Source: Phlebotomus papatasi (Eukaryota > Arthropoda > Insecta > Diptera > Psychodidae). From it: 64,000 nucleotides of DNA. A program made the position numbers and the translations under genes. The DNA is taken from assembly GCF_024763615.1 (NCBI RefSeq), contig NC_077224.1:43720712-43784711 (forward strand). Direction: 5' to 3'. Under the pieces are notes generated by a model. It searched no databases and was not told the DNA's origin. It saw only the letters and a list, made by a program, of their open reading frames with translations. This document shows, one piece after another, positions 58,105 through 64,000 of this stretch. Position 1 is the stretch's first letter. Each line of letters starts with the position of its first letter.

Positions 58105-58990
58105 ATATTTTTGAAAAATCTATCAGTGAAAATCATTATTATGAGGGTATCGTTTTACTTAAGTCATGCTTTAGGAGAACCTGATAAGTTTCCAAAATGT
58201 TTCAGAAGTTTGATATTAGTTTTGGTAAATTTACTATTCTCTGTCTTTGTCCAAGATTATATTGCCTGTTTTCTGACTCTACCAGAAGTACACATTTGCA
58301 GATATTTTAAATATGGCAAATATTGACAGATATTGTGTAATTTTTGTCATTTTGATACGATTTCTTATGAGCTTTTGTAAATGAAAGAAGTATCCGTTTG
58401 ACATACTTTTAATAACCAAGAATGTACTTTTCACATCAGCAACAAGTCTAATAAAAAGTAAAGTCATATCTCATTTTACTTTAAAAGAACTTGCAGATAG
58501 AGCTTCTCACTTCAAATTCTTGTATTTGTTGAGGATTATAAAATATATGCATTGGGATAATAATAATTGTTGACTTTAATTGTAAATTAGGCTTATAGCG
58601 TCTGTATACAACCAAAAGACTAGAATGATACAACGGTTTCGCTGCTTGAAAATTACAAAGAACCAACTCACTTTTTTGCAATTTTAAGATTTGAATGTAT
58701 TTAAAAGACAATTTAATAAAATTTCAGATATGATATAAATGATTATATTTCATTACAAGAAATATTTTTCAAAGTTTTACTCTCTTTGATTGATTGCGCA
58801 ATTTTGCTTGAAGTGAAGGGGCACAAAATAAACAAATTTATCGTTCAACTTTTTCGTGAAACAAGGGACTAACTCAAGCAAGTTGATTCCTTGTCATTCT
58901 AGTTTCAGGAAAATTTGCACATCATTTAGAATGACAAGCAGCAAACTTATAAAAACATATTTGAAAGGAAAAAATACAGTATGTTTCGGT
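58105..58990. other. AT-rich spacer downstream of array gene 3
   Basis: No gene recognised. Small frames on both strands (58111-58326 plus, 58481-58711 minus) lack motifs. Confidence 0.35.
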
Positions 58991-58991
58991 A

Positions 58992-58997
58992 TTTATT
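58992..58997 (-). terminator. Candidate poly(A) signal of the small secreted-protein gene
   Basis: On the minus strand GCAATAAATACC contains AATAAA about 70 nt past the stop at 59068. Confidence 0.45.
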
Positions 58998-59067
58998 GCT
59001 TATCCAAATAGAAATGTAATAAATTGTTTTTGTATAGTCATTGAATTAAGATAATTATTTACATTAT

Positions 59068-59471
59068 TTACATAAAGTTGAATCGCTCATACTGTCTTCT
59101 GAAAAATGGCTGAAAATAAGTTGGCTGCTTGTTGTTTCCAAGTGCAATATATTTCTTTAATTGTGGGGAAAAGACATGCTGGTCATCAGCTTGTAGGGGC
59201 GAAGATGTAACAGAGATATCCATATTGGATAAAGTATTCCTCAAACTATAGAATGCATCCATTAATGAAAGTGTGAGTGACCTAGAACGCTTGTTTTGAC
59301 GGGTGCCAGAGAGAGTTGTGCTTCCTGACTAACTAGGGTAGATACATCATGAGAAGCTGGGGAGAGTTCCGGTTGTCCGGGGCTGAGAGATGAGAGATAC
59401 ACTGATGTGGAATCAGCCACCCAACCCAGAATGATACACGAAGCCATCAGTGTGTAAACTACCGGTCGCAT
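59068..59471 (-). CDS. Small secreted protein, unrecognised, probably two exons
   Basis: The ATG at 59471 (minus) starts MRPVVYTLMASCIILGWVAD, a good signal peptide, followed by STSVYLSSLSPGQPELSPAS. A second open frame on the same strand reads RSRSLTLSLMDAFYSLRNTL and ends KKYIALGNNKQPTYFQPFFR..RFNFM at 59068. The frames overlap but differ. They join in frame if a 56-nt intron runs from GAT|GTATCT (donor after 59354) to AACAAG|CGT (exon 2 from 59289), giving about 115 codons. That is about the minimum intron size seen in flies, so the exact junction is a guess; an ATG frame ending at 59262 without splicing is the alternative. The mature part has no cysteines and is basic at the end. It could be a peptide-hormone-like precursor or a cuticle/salivary secreted protein, but I cannot assign it. 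It lies antisense between array genes 3 and 4. Confidence 0.5.
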
Positions 59472-59507
59472 TCTCAGATGATAAGGATTGGGAGGGAATG
59501 GTTTCTC

Positions 59508-60249
59508 TTAAGGGGTTACATGGGTCTCTCAGGTCAAAAATAGGCCTTTTTCTGATAATAATTTATTGTGTCGAAAATATTTTAGAAATTCAAACTTTTG
59601 GGATATGAAAAAGTAACTTTACAATAAAATAAAAAAAAAATTAGAAAAATTTTGAAAATTCGACCGTTGTTGGTAGCTGATTTTCGGAACCATTCCTCGA
59701 AAAACAGACCTTACGGTAGGCAGGATTTCTCCCAGTAGGTTCATCTGAAATTAAAAAAAAAAACGAATATACTCTGTTATAGGATTAGTCAGACCAGTGG
59801 ATGAGCAAAGGCTTATTCAAAAAAAAAAAAAAAAAAACAAAATTTGGATTTTTGGCAAATTTTTTTGGAAAAAAGTACCAATTTTACCCTATTTTTCACC
59901 ACATTTTGTATTGTAAAAATGGTTCTGATTAAAAGAAAGTGCAAATCCTTCGTTCAAACAGTACATAATACTTCTCAAACAAGTATGCAAAACTTCAGAA
60001 AGATCGGTTCAGTAGACTCTGAGTAATCTTGACTACAGCATTGTAAAACGGAGTTTTGAGAAAAACGCGTTTAAAGTTTTTCAACAATATGCGCGCACGG
60101 GCGGAATGCATAACTAAAACTGCGCTACCTCCGAGAGTTTTACTCCGATTGGCTTGAAATTTTCAGAAAATATTTTTCAAATGTTATACTATAAAATTAA
60201 AAATTAAAAAATTGATTTTTTGACCTGAGAGACCCTTGTAACCCCTTAA
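59508..60249. mobile_element. 734-bp TTAA-flanked element in the leader of the small secreted-protein gene
   Basis: TTAAGGGGTTACATGGGTCT with CTCAGGTCAAAAA at the left is mirrored by TTTTTGACCTGAG then AGACCCTTGTAACCCCTTAA at the right, and TTAA is present on both borders (59508-59511, 60246-60249). No transposase frame is seen. The TTAA target and GGG ends fit a piggyBac-type non-autonomous element. The left border is only about 37 bp before the ATG of the secreted-protein gene, and a promoter-like pair for that gene lies just beyond the right border. Confidence 0.85.
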
Positions 60250-60324
60250 AGCAACTAGCCGCCACATCCGCAGATTCCCCCGAGAGACCTAAATCGAAAC
60301 TTCCTTCTTCACTGACGTGATAGA

Positions 60325-60357
60325 CCAAACTGACCCTCTCGGCTCTTCAACTTATAG
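60325..60357 (-). promoter_or_regulatory. Candidate core promoter of the small secreted-protein gene
   Basis: On the minus strand CTATAAGTT (TATA at 60351-60356) is followed 25 nt later by GGGTCAGTTTGG, an arthropod-type initiator TCAGT with the A at 60331. The spacing is a few bases shorter than ideal. If the 734-bp element were absent, the leader would be about 120 nt. Confidence 0.4.
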
Positions 60358-60598
60358 TTACTCTGTCTATGGAATGTTGTGTTAGTTATTATTATTTTTA
60401 TCATATTTTGCCTCACGCTCCCCTTCCCTATTACAAACAGATTAGAATAAAATAGTAAGTTGCAAAACATACGAAGAGAGCTTAAAACTTAATTTAATAT
60501 GCATAAGAAATTTGATAATATGACAAATGGAGGAAGGTGGGGCAGATCAGGCATACATGTTTTTCGAAAGAAATAAAATTCCTCATTATAAATTTATA

Positions 60599-60772
60599 TA
60601 GGGGAAATAGGTTGTAGGTGAAAGAGCCCACTATGACTCATATTGTACCAATTTTAAAAAAATTAGAGAAAAGTACTTAGTTTTAAAACGGAGTCACATT
60701 TATTCAGAAGCAGAAAAAAATTAGACATTTCGAAGCTTGGGATCATATGAAGCATGGGCACTTTTTCCAGTG
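60599..60772. mobile_element. Decayed MITE of the TAGGGGAAAGTGCCC family
   Basis: TAGGGGAAAT at the left and GCATGGGCACTTTTTCC at the right, with the CACATTTATTCAGAAGCAGA and CGAAGCTTGGGATCATA blocks shared with the copies at 26886 and 40987. Internal deletions make it shorter. Confidence 0.65.
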
Positions 60773-61061
60773 TTTTCCGAAAAATGATACTCAAGCGATA
60801 CAACCTTGAGTTGAGTTAATTTTTAATCTGGTTTTACAAACGTTTCATAAATGAATCATCTCATTGAAACTGCCCCATTCTCTCCTACATTTATTTCACC
60901 TAAATCTGAAACCTATTAAAAAATTTTACTACTGCTCTTAATGTTGTTTTTTTTTTTTCAAAAATGTATTAAAATATTTAATTTTCCCAGACATGAGACA
61001 AAATTAATATTAAAAAAAAACTAAATCACTTTGGTGCGCTTGAAATGGTCAAGATAACTCA

Positions 61062-61094
61062 TATATAAGAGATTTCAAATTCAAATGTTTCAGT
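61062..61094 (+). promoter_or_regulatory. Core promoter of array gene 4
   Basis: TATATAAG at 61062-61069 and the initiator TTTCAGTC with the A at 61092 are exactly 30 bp apart, as in TATA-dependent fly promoters. This would give a 15-nt leader before the ATG at 61107. A CAGT also lies 15 nt before the ATG of array gene 1 but without a well-placed TATA, so a splice acceptor (TTTCAG) is the alternative reading. Confidence 0.5.
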
Positions 61095-61106
61095 CTAATT
61101 TTAAAA

Positions 61107-61808
61107 ATGATTCCCACAAAATTGTTTTTAAATAATCGCCAAGTTCTCTTGAGAGTCGCAGGAAAAAGTGATTCTGAAAATGTTCTCCAATTTATGAGGA
61201 AGTATTATTATCCCTACGATGACTTTACCAAAAGAAATACCCAATCTAGGTTAGATGAAGAATTCGAGATGCAGGCTATTGATTCAGGTGCTTCAGTTCT
61301 TGCCATATCCGATGATTACGAAAACAAGTTAATTGGAGTAAGTCTGGCCAAAACTTTCCGGGAAGATGATTGCCGTAAAACTCTCAAGAGATTGCAGAAC
61401 CTCTCTGATCAGCGTGGACATTCAGAGGATCTCGGTATTTTAATCTTTTTGGAGGAATTTAAGCTAAAATCACAGGTTTGCCATCGATTTAACGTGGATA
61501 AGGCTTGTTATATTTCTATAACTGGTGTTCATGATGACTACAAGAAACTTCACTTGTCTAAGTATCTTGTGGAAAAAAATTTGGAATGTGCAGCCGAATT
61601 AGGATTTCATATTGCATTTGGTGTAACTATAACAAAAATGGGTTATTCATTTATGATGTCCAACAATTTCAAACCGTTTCATACCATGAAATTCGTTGAT
61701 TACAAGGACTATAGAGGATTTGATATTTACAGTCACTTGAAACCGGAAGCTACTGCTACTGCAGGTTACTACAGAATACAAAACCCGAAAACAGTGACAA
61801 AATTATAG
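61107..61808 (+). CDS. Arylalkylamine N-acetyltransferase-like protein, array gene 4
   Basis: Single exon, 233 codons, ATG at 61107 behind the best promoter of the array. It is the most divergent member at the N-terminus (MIPTKLFLNNRQVLLRVAGK). Landmarks: KYYYPYDD (32-39) with Asp38 at the expected catalytic acid position; CHRFNVDKACY at 125-135; acetyl-CoA loop at 146-151 reading KKLHLS, so both the leading Arg and the loop Gly are changed; a segment MMSNNFKPFHTMKFVDYKDY; and a terminal YSHLKPEATATAGYYRIQNP with a short basic tail. Two methionines and a Ser sit where the family keeps its catalytic serines. AATAAA follows 33 nt after the stop. Same family role as its neighbours; enzymatic activity is doubtful from the loop. 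Confidence 0.8.
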   Translation: MIPTKLFLNNRQVLLRVAGKSDSENVLQFMRKYYYPYDDFTKRNTQSRLDEEFEMQAIDSGASVLAISDDYENKLIGVSLAKTFREDDCRKTLKRLQNLSDQRGHSEDLGILIFLEEFKLKSQVCHRFNVDKACYISITGVHDDYKKLHLSKYLVEKNLECAAELGFHIAFGVTITKMGYSFMMSNNFKPFHTMKFVDYKDYRGFDIYSHLKPEATATAGYYRIQNPKTVTKL

Positions 61809-61840
61809 ACAAACAGAACCAGTTTTTTTGTGGTTTTCAT

Positions 61841-61846
61841 AATAAA
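61841..61846 (+). terminator. Poly(A) signal of array gene 4
   Basis: AATAAA 33 nt downstream of the stop codon. Confidence 0.5.
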
Positions 61847-61849
61847 ATT

Positions 61850-62489
61850 GATTAGAATAGCAAATATGATTCTCTTTATAAAAATAAAATCAACATTCAA
61901 TTTCAGGCAGTGCAATATTCTAAATTCCCAAATAAGTAATGCTAAATTTATCAATTGAAAATGTTAATCTGGTTCATAACTTACTTAAATTTTCTTTTAT
62001 TGAGAATATTTCTCTTGACATTTTACAATTTCTATAAATTAATATTCATGATTTAAAATTTAAAATTCAAATTGAAAATTAGATTTGTGCTGATCATTTT
62101 TACCAAAATACTATCTATTTTGTAGCCAAAAAATAATAACAAAACTAAATAAATTTTTCAGTATCTAGTGTTAAGAAAAATTTAAAACACATTTTTTTAC
62201 AGGTTGAAATGAACTACAAGGTGTAACAATAAAGATTTAGAGAAGGAAAAAATTATGACAATAAATTAAATAAAGAGTTTATTACAGAATAAGACAAATG
62301 GTAAAAATAAAAAAATAACATAAAAACACTTTTTAATTGAACTTTTTTTAACTACCCACAATATTAAAGCCTTGAAGTTATCAGTACAGGATATAATTTT
62401 ATATTTTAAATTTTTGTCTCTAAGTTATAGTTCAGTTTGTCTGTGTTTTATAGCTTTGTGTAAAAATAATTTAATATTTGAGGCGTTTA
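61850..62489. other. AT-rich spacer
   Basis: Strongly AT-rich; no gene recognised. Confidence 0.35.
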
Positions 62490-62840
62490 GAGCAAAAAAA
62501 CTCTAAGTCTTATACATTTCCCCAGGGGGATGACATTAGCTCTGACAAATGCGACCACTTTTTGTGTAAATTTTTTCCTGTTTTCGTACACATTTCACAA
62601 GATATCTTCAAAACTACGTAGATTGCCAATTTGGGGTTTTCGGTTGCCTCTTCGTTATTAAATTGCCTTTTATTTTGTATTAGTATTTTTTGCTAATTCA
62701 TTCTACAATGACAGAAAACAGCCAATAAACTCAAAATTTTTTTCGGCACGCTAGAAACATATGAGAAACTTAGGAAATGTCATGCCCCTGCATTTCCCTA
62801 TTAAAATATCGTTTTTTTTTTTGCTCTGAGCTCCTCATTT
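62490..62840. mobile_element. CTCAGAGC hairpin element interrupted by a hAT-like MITE
   Basis: AGAGCAAAAAAACTCTAAGT at the left and GTTTTTTTTTTTTGCTCTGAG at the right match the uninterrupted copy at 6302-6381. The interruption begins at the CATTTCCC site. Confidence 0.75.
62523..62790. mobile_element. 268-bp hAT-like MITE with 8-bp target duplication
   Basis: The ends are CAGGGGGATGACATT and AATGTCATGCCCCTG, inverted with one mismatch, beginning CA and ending TG. CATTTCCC is present directly before (62515-62522) and after (62791-62798). An 8-bp duplication with CAGGG ends is the signature of the hAT superfamily. It is non-coding. Confidence 0.9.
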
Positions 62841-63130
62841 CTAAATTAATATACTCAAAGTCAAAGAGAAATTATGGATCAAATAGCAACAATTTTACCA
62901 GAAATTCTTTGATCAGTAAAAAAACAGTTACAAGCGCAAGCACAAGTTGTAATTTGAAAATATTTTTCCTATTTTTCAAATCAAATTACCAAAATATTAT
63001 TTTACTGCCCAGTTAACAATTCTATTTATTATTAACAGACTTAGATTAAGATAAAGCAGTAATAGGAAAATAAGTCTTTTGAAAAAATAAAATTTTCTCT
63101 TAAAAATTAATAGATTGGAAAAATAGAATA
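62841..63130. other. AT-rich spacer
   Basis: Nothing recognised. Confidence 0.3.
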
Positions 63131-64000
63131 TAGGGTGGAATCACCACTTCTCGCCAGTGCCCCACTTCTCGCCACTTATATTGAAATCGCTATTTTTTAC
63201 GATTTATGAATTCATTGAGCGACAAATTTATTTGTATTTGTATTGCTGCTACGTATAGAGTCGAAAAATAATTATTATTCGTTTTGGATTTCAGATTTTG
63301 AGCATTTTCTAGAGCAATATTTTAAGCAAGTGCATTGAGTCCAATATTTCTTACCAAATATAACAAGTGCCATCAAATTTTCATCGAAGAAAATTTACGT
63401 TTTTGGATAAATAATCTGTCAGTTGAATATTTAATTACATTCGTAGAATACATAAAATTTGTATTTAGTTAATTAATATTTCATTTAATATTATTTTTGT
63501 GTAAAAATGAGGCATGGCGGAAAGTGGTATTGTTTTGAATTGATTTTACCACCTGTCGCCATTGTTTTTCAATAGGCAACGCTAACTTCACTTCGCAGTT
63601 TCTCAGTTGTCAAATCTGCTTTGTTTACTTTCTAACAGTCTATTAATTAGATTTCCTAAATAAAAGCGAAAAAAATTCATTTAAAGTGAGTAATAATATG
63701 GTTGTCATGAGGAAAAAGAAATGCTGAATGTATTCTTTGCATAATATTGCCCAAAGTAATTGAGTTTGGAAGTTTTCAAGACGGTGGCGAGAAGTGGTTA
63801 CAAAACTGGCGAAAAGTGGTAAAAAGTTGCGATGAAGTGGTTATTTTTGCATTGTTAACAAAAATCAATTTTTTACGTAGTCCAGCGTTGAATTGGAGTA
63901 CTACTTTTTTGACGAATCTGGAGCCAATACATCTAAGTGGTCTTAGTTAGCTTGAATTAAAGTCCAAAAAGTTAGTTAAATAAGTGAAAAAAAAACTTGA
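63131..64000. mobile_element. Second copy of the TAGGGTGGAAT element, cut by window end
   Basis: It begins TAGGGTGGAATCACCACTTC followed by CTCGCCAGTGCCCCACTTCT and follows the reverse strand of 10188-11113 almost to its far end. By comparison about 50 bp lie beyond the window. The frame from 63747 (MPKVIEFGSFQDGGEKWLQN) is the counterpart of the minus-strand frame at 10242-10493. Confidence 0.8.

Overview
The window looks like AT-rich nuclear DNA of an insect, most likely a fly. I lean towards a nematoceran such as a sand fly, mosquito or midge, but the sequence does not fix the species. Reasons: insect-type arylalkylamine N-acetyltransferase-like genes, short insect-type core promoters (TATA plus TCAGT), fragments of insect-type non-LTR retrotransposons, and a very dense load of short terminal-inverted-repeat elements. 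There are no bacterial operons, no rRNA and no intact tRNA.

Layout. From 1 to about 51 kb I find no convincing intact protein gene. This part alternates between islands of unique, less AT-rich DNA (for example 0.8-2.1, 3.9-5.4, 7.3-9.3, 11.5-13.8, 20.6-22.7, 24.3-26.9, 32-33.6, 37.3-39.3, 44.2-45.3 and 47-49.9 kb) and layered repeats. The islands read like gene-desert or large-intron DNA, and one possible 168-nt internal exon with good splice sites lies at 44.5-44.7 kb. The repeats are at least a dozen families of small TIR elements (many ending TAGGG..., others CAC...GTG with TA flanks, TTAA-flanked ones, and one hAT-like one with an 8-bp duplication), fold-back elements, 5'-truncated LINE remnants, tRNA-like SINE heads, and an unclassified mosaic repeat found at least seven times. 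Several elements are nested, and the empty-site sequence of one nest survives elsewhere in the window.

From 51.7 to 61.8 kb lies a tandem, same-strand array of four intronless GNAT-family genes of 227-233 codons (51725, 55485, 57421, 61107). They align without gaps over about 220 residues. The third is a mosaic: its first 121 residues are almost those of the first gene, while residues 125-139 equal the second gene. Only the second keeps the canonical R-x-x-G-x-A acetyl-CoA loop. Each of the three gaps carries a different short element. In the last gap, on the opposite strand, is a probable small secreted-protein gene (59068-59471) whose 5' leader appears to be split by a 734-bp TTAA-flanked element.

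How the genes might work together: the acetyltransferase-like genes probably arose by local duplication and gene conversion, and would acetylate small amines (or have lost that activity) if they resemble characterised insect relatives. No pathway partner is visible. The last 0.9 kb is the start of an element whose inverted second copy lies at 10.2-11.1 kb.
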